NCBI GenBank assembly: GCA_034190875.2
Contig: CM067343.1
Span: forward strand, 36,170,420 to 36,234,419
From: Urechis unicinctus
Lineage: Eukaryota; Annelida; Polychaeta; Xenopneusta; Urechidae
Direction of reading: 5' to 3'
DNA length: 64,000 nt
Position 1 is the stretch's first letter. Each line of letters opens with the position of its first letter. The notes below the pieces were generated by a model. That model ran no database searches. It was not told where the DNA came from and was given only the letters and a program-made list of their open reading frames with translations. Positions 51,582-62,895 of this stretch are shown here, piece after piece. The translations under genes and the position numbers were made by a program.

Positions 51582-52066
51582 GTATGTAGCGTGCAGTATG
51601 TTGTATGTTACCATGTGTATGTATGTATGTATGTAAATGTATGTACATATGTATGTATGTCGTATGTAATGTATGTACTGTATGTCTGTATGTATGTCTG
51701 TATTCAGACGTATGTCTGTATGTCTGTATGTATGTATGTAGTGTGTCTTGTCATGTATGTCCCAAATGTATGTATGTAGACAAGTCAACGTATAAAAGCC
51801 TGTTATGTATGTATACATGAATGTATATATGTTTGCATGTATGTATGTATGAATGTATGTATGTATGTATGCATGTATGTATGTATATATGCATGTATGT
51901 ATGCATATATGTATGTTTTATGTAGATATGTATGTCTGAATGTATATATGTTAGCATGTATGTATGCATGTATGTATGCATGTTTATATCTATATATGTT
52001 TTTCTTTATGAACGTATGTATGTTAGCATGGATTCATATATGTATGTATGTATGTATGTATGCTTG
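51231..52066. repeat. Interrupted (ATGT)n region carrying remnants of the upstream unique segment
   Basis: ATGT units alternate with non-repeat islands. The islands from 51,273 to about 51,670 correspond in order to 50,843-51,205: ATTTATACATGTAATGGA (51,273), TAGTTCTGA (51,301), ACCTGTGTAACCAACG (51,464), TGCATACATGTTGTATGTCG (51,511), AGCGTGCAG (51,588), GTTACCATG (51,607), GTACATATG (51,643). From 51,780 to 52,066 the array is simply degenerate, with partial self-similarity around TGTATATATGTTNGCATG. Confidence 0.85.
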
Positions 52067-52466
52067 TATATTATGTATGTATGTATGTATGTATGTATGT
52101 ATGTATGTATGTATGTATGTATGTATGTATGTATGTATGTGTATGTATGTATGTATGTATGTATGTATGTATGTATGTATGTATGTATGTATGTATGTAT
52201 GTATGTATGTGTATGTATGTATGTATGTATGTATGTATGTATGTATGTATGTATGTATGTATGTATGTATGTATGTATGTATGTATGTATGTATGTCTGT
52301 ATGTATGTATGTATGTATGTATGTATGTATGTATGTATGTATGTATGTATGTATGTATGTATGTATGTATGTATGTATGTCTGTATGTATGTATGTATGT
52401 ATGTATGTATGTATGTATGTATGTATGTATGTATGTATGTATGTATGTATGTATGTATGTATGTAT
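52067..52466. repeat. (ATGT)n microsatellite, about 100 units
   Basis: Nearly pure tetranucleotide repeat. Interruptions are themselves periodic: an extra GT at 52,141 and 52,211 (70 apart), and a C substitution at 52,297 and 52,381 (84 apart). This suggests internal block duplications. Long open frames through it on both strands are meaningless. Confidence 0.98.
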
Positions 52467-55400
52467 TTTTTGTGTTTATTAATACTACGTTTGCCGGACA
52501 CTTACTTATAATATCTGTCAACTGCTTAGCATTTCAGAACATTTAACCTAAATCCACCCTTAGGTATCTCATGGCTTCTTTCCACTGCCAGTGGTCATCC
52601 ATAATTTATAGCTTATTAGGTAAAGTTAACACATTACTGCTAATGTTCGTCTTTAAGATATATATCATGCCGGCTTCAGTTCCGAGAACTAGCTGAAACT
52701 ATTGTGGCAGGTAACGTATTCAAGGACTAACAACGCGATTGGAAAATCTATCGAAGCGGCCAATGCTTTTTTTAACCGGGTTGTCAATGCCACGCGATAT
52801 AATTAGTTGTTCAGTTGATGGCTTCCGCCAAAATATAATAACTATCAAAAGTAGCGACCCTATATGCGACAAATAAAATAAATAGAAATGTGTAATATTA
52901 TGAAAGTAGCAAAACACCGACTTTGAGGCAGATGTCAAACACCGCAATGCCATGTATTACATCACGAGCATATGTATATCCCCTCCTGTCGGCCCGGATT
53001 TTGTTTTTGCCCGTTGTTCGGAGGTTGTTCTTGCCACATAATTGCGACTGATGGTGCTTAAGCTTATATGGGTACAATATGCAGTAATATGTTGACTTTT
53101 TTTGGCTGCATTGCACCAGCTGTCTAACAGCTCCTTAGTTCTAAACTATAATGCCCCTGGGTTTCGTTGGCGCAGGGGTGTTTTGGGAGCAGGATGTATA
53201 GCTAGACGGCTTGTGGTAGGGTACCCTGTTTTTTTAATGTAGCGGTATTTATTATGATGAAGCACACATTATAAAATGCCGGTATATATTTTTAACAGAC
53301 GATGTGGCCGTTATTGACGCTAAGCACTCACATATCATAATGTAACAGAATTGCAATTGCAATTGATAGACTTGTACATTCAGTGTATCGGTCGGTTTTG
53401 ATTACTGTTCGAAAAGCAAGGACGTTGTTGCATTATTAGTGATCTACATCAACTAAGCACGCATCGCATTACTCTTGATCGTGAGCCCATTCTGCCATTA
53501 TAAGTTTACGGCTGCGGAATCATCGAATGTTAATAAAATTCGGTTTGTGGCTTCGATGTTATTAGTCATTGACCACATTTGTTACTTGGAATGTCCAGCG
53601 GATGTGTTTCTTAAATCTTGTCATAGACGGCGATCACATCCAATGATTGTTTATAACATGGAATGTTTTTCAGCAGGCATTAATTCACTAACTGGAAGTA
53701 ACGTAAAAAATTGGATTGACTGGGTTTTTGAGCAACTGCAAAGTTATAACCAATTTTCGAACATTGCGATTTGGATTAAGCCTACAGTCTTCACCAAAAC
53801 TGACTCTCCAAACCCTATAGATTCCTTTTACATTACGTCGCATAGGGCTTGGGTTTCATCATCAAATAACAAACAGAACCAAAGAAAAGTTGGCGATAAA
53901 TGTATTGCCAAACAAACGCCCAGATAAGAGCACAATTGCCTACCGCAACCAGCAGGTTATTTTGTAACAAATTGTTTGTGTAATTACGCACATAATGAGG
54001 TATAGCTGAAACAAGAAATTAAAGCACATAATTTCGCTTTATTTGCTGCAGCCACAGAGCCGGCTGATATTTATCTAGCAGCGTGATTCGGGCCACTGAA
54101 TGCAGGGTGAGTTGTCGCTCGTTATCTTTAAATCCGTCATGTCTATATAGAACGCAAGCCAACGATTGCAATATTGGTTTCCAGGGTCGATAGTATTATG
54201 CCAACGCTGCCTTCATATATTCTACAAGATGAACCGTGTGCATGAATAATCGTGTCTACGTCTACTATGTACTTTATAATCTCCATGGAATGAGATGATA
54301 ATGGTGCTACACCTTACATTGCAACTGGTAAAACGTCTATGGCCATGAAAAGCTGATCATCCTAGTAATGATAAAAAGCGCCCTACAATGTTATGGATCA
54401 TCATTCAGCTTCACAAACGGAACAAAAGTAAAAACAGCACTGGCATTTTGTCTCATATCAATCATACATTTACGTGTGGCGTCCTCAAATAACCTGGCAT
54501 AGAGATGCGTGCTGCTATAGTGTTGCTCGATTAATATGAAGCTACCTTAAAACTAAAATTAGTGGTCGCTTCTACGTTTGAATGAATCACCATATATCCA
54601 ATCAGTTGGCCCAATTGGAGTCAAACACAGGCGGATGGGCGATTGCAGGATTATGCTGCGCAAAAGCATGAGTAACGGTCAGTACATAATGCACGAGTAA
54701 CGGCCAGGTCAGCAGTGAGCGAATCAATGGGACCCTGGGCAGCATTAGACGTATTAAATGGCCAGCTATACCCAGGTTTAACATTTATGATATCCTTGGA
54801 GATTTTAGACATCGACGGAAAATTTGCATCTCCCTTCTGACCTTCTATTCGTGGACCTAAAGAAAAAATCAATCTCAATGGGAATGACCACAACCTAGGG
54901 CTCATCGGAGCGTATATGCTGAAGTGATTGCTACCAATAAGAGGGCGATAAACAGAGCGGGTATGTATTTCAGCCCTTCAAATATATCGAGTTGACAACG
55001 TCATATCAAATCAAATCGTGGACAATACTTGTTAAAACTTTCAGCCAAACCTACATTGTCACATGTGACGGAGTTATGTACTACGATGTCAACGCTTGGT
55101 CAATATGTTATGAACGACGATTGCGCTTGTTAAGCCTGACAACGCGCAAAACATGGCGTGTCTACGGGAATTAGATACAGGTACATGTAATGTTCAATAT
55201 TCGGGTGTTTTACACTGCTCAGAACTCGGGGACATTAATAAATCTTGACAAAAACCATGGCTAGGATAGCAGTAAGAACAGATAGCTTTCTAATCGCGTT
55301 GTGAATCCATAGATTTCACTAGTCAGAAGAAGTTTCACCTAGTTCAATGAAAACTTTATAAAACCTACCAAATATGTATTGTAAGGACGTTACCTAATTA

Positions 55401-55651
55401 GTTATACATTGCTGTTGACCAAACGGTACTTAAGCGGATAATTGACAGTAGAATAGTAGCCATGATATACCTATATCTTACATGGCAATACATCATTTGG
55501 ATATATTGAGTTTTATCCGCGAACATTGCTATACCATCTCGCAAGAATAGGAAATTGTTACCTATTATAACGAACACGTTTAATGTTATATCTTGTCATG
55601 GAAGGCGGAACAATTGATGCCTTACCGCGATCGTTGGTCTTTGAAAAGGTT
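52467..55651. other. Apparently single-copy interval
   Basis: I see no paralogue of this 3.2 kb in the window, no element ends and no RNA gene. It lies between the two oppositely oriented tetranucleotide arrays. The only frame worth listing is at 53,457-53,927. Small features such as TTGCAATTGCAATTG at about 53,351 are probably chance. Confidence 0.55.
53457..53927 (+). CDS. Unrecognised open frame, up to ~156 codons
   Basis: Open from just after a stop at 53,454-53,456 to a TAA at 53,925. The first ATG in frame is about 33 codons in, giving about 124 residues. The middle reads GSNVKNWIDWVFEQLQSYNQ, which looks more protein-like than most frames here, but I recognise no family, no signal peptide and no clear membrane segment. 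It lies in the single-copy interval, so no paralogue can test conservation. Could be an exon of a larger gene or chance; I lean to chance. Confidence 0.2.
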   Translation, partial: ARIALLLIVSPFCHYKFTAAESSNVNKIRFVASMLLVIDHICYLECPADVFLKSCHRRRSHPMIVYNMECFSAGINSLTGSNVKNWIDWVFEQLQSYNQFSNIAIWIKPTVFTKTDSPNPIDSFYITSHRAWVSSSNNKQNQRKVGDKCIAKQTPR

Positions 55652-55699
55652 CATCTTGTTTCTGATCTTGAGCAACATCTTGTTTCTGATCTCGAGCAA
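55652..55699. repeat. 24-bp unit, two tandem copies
   Basis: CATCTTGTTTCTGATCTTGA continuing GCAA, then the same unit with one T-to-C change (CTCGAGCAA). A recent local duplication. Confidence 0.9.
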
Positions 55700-55799
55700 C
55701 AAGTATTTCCTGCTGTGTGTTATAGTCTCCACTAAAGCATAATGTTTCCTATGTCGCTCAATTGCCCATCCGTGTTACATTTCGAATCGTTGGTACCCA

Positions 55800-56648
55800 T
55801 AGCAAGCTGGTTTCCACAGGAACAATTACTCTCTTCTGAATTTCAAAGTAACCGATTTAGTGGCGCCACACTTCATTGACTAAGCCATATGCATGTTAAT
55901 TCATTAACTAGCACATCTCTAACAACGCACACATCGAGAGATGACCTTGCCCTATCCGTTTGGTTCTACTTCGATCTCCAGGAAAATGCTCGCTATTCAC
56001 TAAATTTAATGTTTAACGTAGCGTCATTGGCTTGAGGAGGCAACATTGAGCGTCATTTACACGCATTAAGACATTTTCAGCATACCATAAATACGTTGTG
56101 CGAGATCATTGCACGACTTATGTGTATACAGTTGCATACCATACATATTTGACAACACACACCATACATTACATGACATACATCAACAGTTGCATATTTG
56201 ATAACATACACATACATATGATATGAGTACAGTGAAGTACATTTCAAAAATTATGCTTACATGTTTGACATTGAATCCCTTTGCTTGTTGATGCATATAC
56301 CCGCGCTAAAAAATATATAACCACATACATACATACATATACACACAAGATTCATACATTCTTCAATTTACATACAGACATACATCAAGTGTCTTTGCTT
56401 CTACATACATAGATTATCAACCCTATCGACTTTCCAGCAGGTTTCCAAACAAATGCTGGCGCAGTGTAGGTATTGCATTACACCAATCCTTTGCTCCCGC
56501 AAATAAACTTCAAACAGTCTCTATACAACGCACACATCGAGAGATTAACCTGCCCTATCCGTGTGGTTCTACTTCTAAGTCTTCTTAAAATGCACGCTAT
56601 TCACTACAGCCCCTTAACAATTAGACGTAGCGTACATCTGGCTACGGG
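55800..56648. repeat. ~600-bp tandem duplication, second copy entering the ACAT array
   Basis: 55,916-56,030 and 56,515-56,645 match well: CAACGCACACATCGAGAGAT, CCTATCCGTNTGGTTCTACT, GCTATTCACTA and ACGTAGCGT recur in order. Weaker similarity extends left (GGTTTCC at about 55,810 and 56,441). To the right, unit 1 continues as ordinary sequence from GGCTTGAGGAGGC, while unit 2, after GGCTACGGGATGC, turns into ACAT repeats. Confidence 0.8.
56118..56412. repeat. Degenerate ACAT-rich sequence
   Basis: Scattered CATACAT-type words inside ordinary sequence. Two near-copies start CAGTTGCATA (56,130 and 56,190), the first interrupted by an ACCATAC-like insertion. ACATACATACATACAT-like words become denser near 56,325-56,400. 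Confidence 0.65.
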
Positions 56649-56755
56649 ATGCACATACATACATACACACACATACATACATACATACATACATACACGT
56701 ACATACATATACATACACATACATACATACATACATACATACATACATACATACA

Positions 56756-56790
<35 letters not shown>

Positions 56791-57546
56791 TTACATGCAC
56801 ACAGACATACATTTATACATACATGCATACATACATACACATACATACATACACATGCATACATACACACATACAATACATACATACATACATGCATGCA
56901 TACATACATACATACATACATACATACATACATACATACATACATACATACATACATACATACATACATACATACATACATACATACATACATACATACA
57001 TACATACATACATACATACATACATACATACATACATACATACATACATACATACATACATACATACATACATACATACATACATACATACATACATACA
57101 TACATACATACATACATACATACATACATACATACATACATACATACATACATACATACATACATACATACATACATACATACATACATACATACATACA
57201 TACATACATACATACATACATACATACATACATACATACATACATACATACATACATACATACATACATACATACATACATACATACATACATACATACA
57301 TACATACATACATACATACATACATACATACATACATACATACATACATACATACATACATACATACATACATACATACATACATACATACATACATACA
57401 TACATACATACATACATACATACATACACATACATACATACATACATACATACATACATACATACATACATACATACATACATACATACATACATACATA
57501 CATACATACATACATACATACATACATACATACATACATACATACA
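56649..57546. repeat. (ACAT)n microsatellite, largely pure
   Basis: The opposite-strand orientation of the array at 52 kb. It is imperfect up to about 56,898, then uninterrupted from about 56,899 to 57,427 (about 130 units), has one CACAT break near 57,428, and is pure again to about 57,545. Arrays of this length are usually shortened in assemblies, so the real number of units is uncertain. Open frames of 266-396 codons through it are artefacts. Confidence 0.98.
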
Positions 57547-58540
57547 AACATACATACATGCACTCATCCATACCTGTACACATCCATACATGCATTTTGC
57601 GAATTATCAAATTATATTTATGAAATATGTCAGACAATCTATATGTTAACGGAAGTAAACTAGGAGTAAATATGGATTCTCTTCCACAATTGTACAATGG
57701 CTGTGTCTAATGGTGACCTTTCGGGGGTGCGTTGTTACCTCTTAAGCAACCGAATTTAATGCGATAACCATTTTGTGGATTAAAATTACCATTATGGATA
57801 TATATTCTCCTAAGATACAAAAAGTGTCCCCACTCAAAGGTTTCATCGCATCTGTACGAACTGTGGCTGTAATAATTTGGCATCTTCGACAAATATTATG
57901 AGATCCAAAATGAAAACAGAAAATATTCTAATTATCATCGTGCCTCGTACACCTTGGCCAGCCGACAATTTGGTGTTTATTTGGTATAAAAATCATCTGG
58001 AATTATTACGAATACAAGTGATGCTCTCGACCTTTCCTTCCAAAAACACTTTTCCATACATTCACTGGATGTTATGTTGCTCAGCATTCCCACGATAAGG
58101 CATTAGGTAAACTGGCTTGGAATTTGTAGTGGCACCCTTTACAACTCCCTAATGATATATGAGACATATTATATTCCTGCTGCATTACTACATAGATAAA
58201 GCTGCATGGAAGAAGTTTGTTAATGTGATAAACCAAAGCTTTACCTGGAATCTCCTTAAGTAACATGTACTCAAACAATATCAAATATATATCTTCACCG
58301 ACCATTTCCCCCTAATGGTCGATTAGCAATCTATTTTCCAAACAAACTCGGCGGCCGACTTTTGACTTTCAGCTTTATTAACATGTGATCGAATATAAGG
58401 AAGCTGTGAATAATAGCCTATATTGAATGATGATACATTTAAGTATTCATATAGGTTCCACAAATCTGGTTTAAAAAATATTATTAGCAGCTACTATGTA
58501 CGGAGAGCCCATTAAATAAAAGACGACTGCTAAATTTTGC
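57547..58540. other. No gene or recognised element
   Basis: Between the ACAT array and the start of copy 6. No paralogue noticed. Short frames at 57,707-57,892 (-), 57,877-58,098 (+) and 58,081-58,305 (-) have no recognisable motif. Confidence 0.5.
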
Positions 58541-60170
58541 CGATCGTTCCGGTCTTCGTTAGTTAAAGAACCAGCCTGAGCTTTCCAGCTGGCGTCACTT
58601 TATTATGATAATAACCGTTTATAGCTATCAATTGATACTGACGGAAAGAACGTAAGTCTGTCACTATCAATCATTGATACCTTGCTAATCAAGCTAATAT
58701 ATTAATACATAAAGTTGCTGACATTATGCTTCCGTCCGGGCACAGAAGCGCATTGTGTTTTGGCGTGTGTTGGATTAGAAATAAGGATTTCAATATTAAC
58801 TTATATTGTGGGTATTTACCAGGTGCCTGTAATAAATGGCCAGATGCACGCTTCTATTATGAGCTGCCCAATCGCCTGCTGCGCATAAGTAAGTGGGAGG
58901 AGCAACTCCAATTATCTCTTTCCAATGCCTTAATGAACTCGACGCCCAGAACGTATGGTTAGCATGCCCCATTGCGGCAAGGATTAGGCTATATTATGAG
59001 TTAACACCAGACTAGTTTGTTGGCATATTTGAATTAATTCAAAATATACAATACGATGTTTCACTTAAGGATGCCTACCACTATCAATACGTGTCCTCTC
59101 TGCAAAGTAACTCATGCCTCGTGCGGATATTCTCTGAAAGATGAAATAGATAGCAGTGATATAACAAAACTGGGACAATTGTTAAGCTCATATTTGTAGT
59201 TCCGATTATGTCATTAGTCCATCTGCGGCTTCGGATATATGGTTCACCTTTAAACTCTTTCTGTTCTGACTAAAACCAAATCAAATCTCACAAGTCTAAC
59301 TAATATCTACAATGTCAGTTGCTGTGTAATGCGTTTACTTATGGTCGCATGAGGTGCTTATATTTTCAAGTTTTCAACCAGGATCATCAGCTTTTTTCCT
59401 TTTGGTGCAGGCTGAATATACTCTATCACGATGAACTCTTTTTTTCAATGCGCTCTTGGCTTTGTGGTGCAGCTCCAAAACGCATCAGAGAAAGATGTAT
59501 AGGAATGCAAGAATTGCGAGCAGTAGAATATTGGAGAGAGCATGACACGAGAGCCCACTCTTTTGTCTACTAGATTTCACGTCGTATTTTGTTATTTTCT
59601 TTTTGTGAAGACGTTACTTAAATCGATTTAGCAATAGAAAGATATTGGCATTATATAAGAAAACAAGCTTCGTTGCTTTATATTGTCAGTAGTCTCGTCG
59701 AATGTTACTTCAGAGAATGTTTTACTGTCCCATTTATGCTGCTTGGTGTTTTGCAAACATCACGTGCAGCACAGCTTTTGTATGGCACACAGCAGCACAT
59801 TGCCGCAGCATATGTTCACATTAAGCGGTTGTTTTTCCCCATATTTTGAACCTGTCCACTTTATTTGATCGCGGTGGTGTTTTCTACAGCTTTAAGTTCA
59901 CATTCTGAACTCGCTTCCTCATCATCCGCTACTGCTCTAATGTGCACAACATTGTTTACTTGAATTGCCTAAATCGCCATGGTGGTATATTTTGTGTTGC
60001 AGTAGTTTAACTGGTAAAGACGATATGCATTTTGATGTATGCTGTATTCATGTAAACGAAACATATATGGACTGCGATAGATTATATTTGTACGCCCCCA
60101 AGCTGATGCAGTGCTACAAGCCTTGTAAAAGACACTCATTGGAAAAAGGAACATGCAGTCATATATGATG
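58541..60170. repeat. Partial copy 6 of the long repeat
   Basis: Matches 7,010-8,295 of copy 1, 40,186-42,120 of copy 5, and in part the A/B blocks. Anchors: CCAGCCTGAGCTTTCC at 58,571 against 7,041; GGGCACAGAAGCGCAT at 58,738, also in A at 25,560; ACAATGTCAGTTGCTGTGT at 59,310 against 7,739. It retains the 686-bp segment that copy 1 lost. It is more diverged from copies 1 and 5 than they are from each other. Confidence 0.8.
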
Positions 60171-60269
60171 CGCGAAAATGTTTGGCTTAGCAGCACTGCA
60201 CGCTGAGCCCACATAGCAAGAGTCGCGTCAAGTTGCACCCTGGTTGATGTGCATTAACAATTATAATAT

Positions 60270-60540
60270 ATATTTCCATGCAAATTTATGTCGAGTTGAT
60301 ACAGTTTTAATATATTACCAACAATATACTGTACAAACCGAAAATTAAACACCCTCGGCTTCTTTTATTATTTTCGTCCACAAACAGCACTGGCTAATAG
60401 TATGTTTTATTATGTTTTTTATTGAATCCATTCCCTAGAAATAAACACCCGCACAATCAGATTCACCATCAACTCCATCCATTTATAACCTTGCAATATT
60501 GACATATTTCACCAACACCCGTTAGCATAAATCACCAACT
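60270..60540. repeat. Paralogue of 15,960-16,200
   Basis: Starts at about GTCGAGTTGATACAGTTT (60,291) and fades after about 60,500. The similar place at 16 kb carries a C15A9 tract that is absent here. Confidence 0.7.
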
Positions 60541-60734
60541 TCTACTTACATCATTTGCCCGATTCACTTGCTTGTTAGCACCATAAAGTGTGATACTGGA
60601 TATCATCAAGCAGAGCAAGGTCGGCATTCCAGGAAGAGATGTTGTAGAACTGCCAAAGCTGCACCTAAATACGTAATAATTCTCAAGTTGTGGTATGCCA
60701 GACAACCCAACTATCCGTGACGTTCGTGTAAATA

Positions 60735-61550
60735 CACAATACATGGTTTATGTCGAGAACTAATTATATAGGTTTAACGCAAAATATTCGTAGTTATAAC
60801 AACAGCCTAAGGCTTTTAGTGCCCTTCACGGAACAATATGTTATGATTCATTCATATCAGTTTAACAAGCGGCAACATGACAAATGCAGTTGGCTATTGG
60901 ATATTGACGTGTCTGCACTGACGCACCAAGATTGATTCATCACCGTAAGTTCACTTATGAAACATTCAAGGTTATTCTGGTCGCATATTTGTCTAGAATA
61001 CTGACGACATAAACCTATATTTAAACTTATGCAACTTCTCCTATTGTGCTCTATGATTCTTTCCTGGAATATCCGACGGCTTACAATGAACCCGTGTGAC
61101 ATGTTGCATCAGCCCAGACAATCAGCTCACTACACTGTTCTAATAACCATATTACTGATTGCACCAACCTGGTCAAGCATGTGATGGAACCGTTCCTAGT
61201 CTGCACAATTTACAATTAGAGATAAACAGGCTAACAGCACTCACTACTAGATATCATTCTGTGACAGCTGCGTTTTTTGCTGTGATTCTTTTAAGTCAAA
61301 CTAAATTGTATATATTTTCGGGCCTTTGCTCTCTTTTAGAATAATAAAACCAACTAGACCTATGACGCTACAATATCCATTAAGACGATTTACTTTATAA
61401 CCTGATATGTGAGATTGTCAAAGCGTATTCACAGAGCTATATCGAACGACATCACAACTGAAATAATATTAAAAATCTGTCTGCTCCATGTCGAATATGC
61501 GACGACATGACATAATTTCAGAGAGAGCTGTCTAAGCTGATGCCTTTCGT
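60735..61550. repeat. ~1.25-kb-period tandem duplication, unit 1
   Basis: Pairs with 61,995-62,895. GACGCACCAAGATTGATTCA is identical at 60,920 and 62,174. Other ordered matches: CGAGAAC (60,754/62,011), TTATTCTGGTCGCA (60,972/62,226), GATAAACAGGCTA (61,222/62,521), CTATGACGCT (61,361/62,672), CAGAGAGAGCTGT (61,519/62,869). Short frames are not conserved between units, so no gene is claimed. Confidence 0.85.
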
Positions 61551-61994
61551 CTCCATACATTAATTAGGCAGTCGCCGATGATTGATAATCCAAATTTTTT
61601 TTTTTCAACAGTCTACACAAGGGTTGATATGAGATATGCAGCAATGCCCCGGACGAATAAAACAGGATTGGCAAGTCCACATGCGCTTTCAAAAACCCTA
61701 TAACCAGTTAAATGAGTCGACATTTTGCGATTAATGTTTGTCTACTGTATCGCAAATTAATATATCCAGGGTGCATATCCAAGATAAAGAAAAAGGAACA
61801 CATGCAACGTTACAAAGTGAGTCATTTTAGGGCTATATATAAAATAATGATTTACATACAAATAACTATCGAGTATATTTACCATCAGAAAGTGCTCGTC
61901 CTAGAAAGGAAGCTCACTACCACGCATACAAATAGGGCCGATACAAATTCCGGCGTATCTGCTGAACAGTTTTAACAGCAAAGATAGAAAAAAA
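61551..61994. other. Spacer between the 1.25-kb units
   Basis: Contains a 13-T run near 61,596 and an 87-codon frame at 61,712-61,975 with no recognised motif. No counterpart is seen after unit 2. Confidence 0.5.
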
Positions 61995-62895
61995 ACACTG
62001 CCGCTGTTATCGAGAACCAATTATGTACGGGTAACGACAAAATATTCTTAGCAATAAAAATAGGCAACATTTTTAGGAAAGTGCCTGTCGCGTTATATAG
62101 ATTATGCTTTATCGGTATCCATTAAACAAGCGGCACAAATGCGGTTGGTGATTAGATCTTGAAGTATCAGCAAGACGCACCAAGATTGATTCAACACACT
62201 CATTTAACGTATTAAACATACAAAGTTATTCTGGTCGCAAAAGTATATGTGTTTATGCACGTCTAGAATGCACTTAAAACGCATCATACAATATAGTTGC
62301 TTACGCAACTTATCATCCCATACTCCATGACTCTTTCCTAAAATATCCAACGGCTTGTATTGAACCGGTATTGACATGTTGCCTTAGCCCAGATTGTCAT
62401 CTTACTGCCACGACACCTGTCGTAATAACCATACTAATGATTACAACAACCTGATCAAGCATGAGATGGATCTATAACTTTTCATGCGATTTCTACCACG
62501 CGCCAGCAGTGAAAGCTACAGATAAACAGGCTAGCAGAATTCACTGCTACACATCCTTCTACGGCAGGTGCTTGTGGGCAGCTACGTTTTTCATTGTGAT
62601 ACTTCAAAGACAGACTAAATTTGTATATAAGTTCGAGTCTTTGCTCGGTCAGAGGAGCAAAAACAACTGGGCCTATGACGCTGCAGCGGCCACTTAGAAG
62701 ATTGGACCTGATCCGTAAGATTGTCTGAGCTAATCCACCGAGCAAATTAGAGCCACATCACAACAGCAATAATAATACAAGGACGGTATAGGCGCATTTA
62801 ACAACAGCATCTGTCGTGTTTATTGTGAATCCGTCAGCTCGATCGCGGATATGCGACGTGACCGAATCTCAGAGAGAGCTGTGTGAAGATACGAA
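61995..62895. repeat. ~1.25-kb-period tandem duplication, unit 2
   Basis: Second unit, described with unit 1. The spacing between matched words rises from about 1,254 to 1,350 along the pair because of indels, mostly extra bases in unit 2. Identity is about 75-80% by eye. Confidence 0.85.

Noticed and set aside
52067..57546. CRISPR-like or protein-repeat array
   Set aside because: The repeats are 4-bp units with no spacers. These are microsatellites.
56473..57663. Open frames of 266-396 codons on both strands through the ACAT array, and of 144-224 codons through the ATGT array at 51,136-52,546
   Set aside because: They are translations of a 4-bp repeat (M-Y-V-C or H-T-Y-I periods) open in several frames at once. 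No gene signal.
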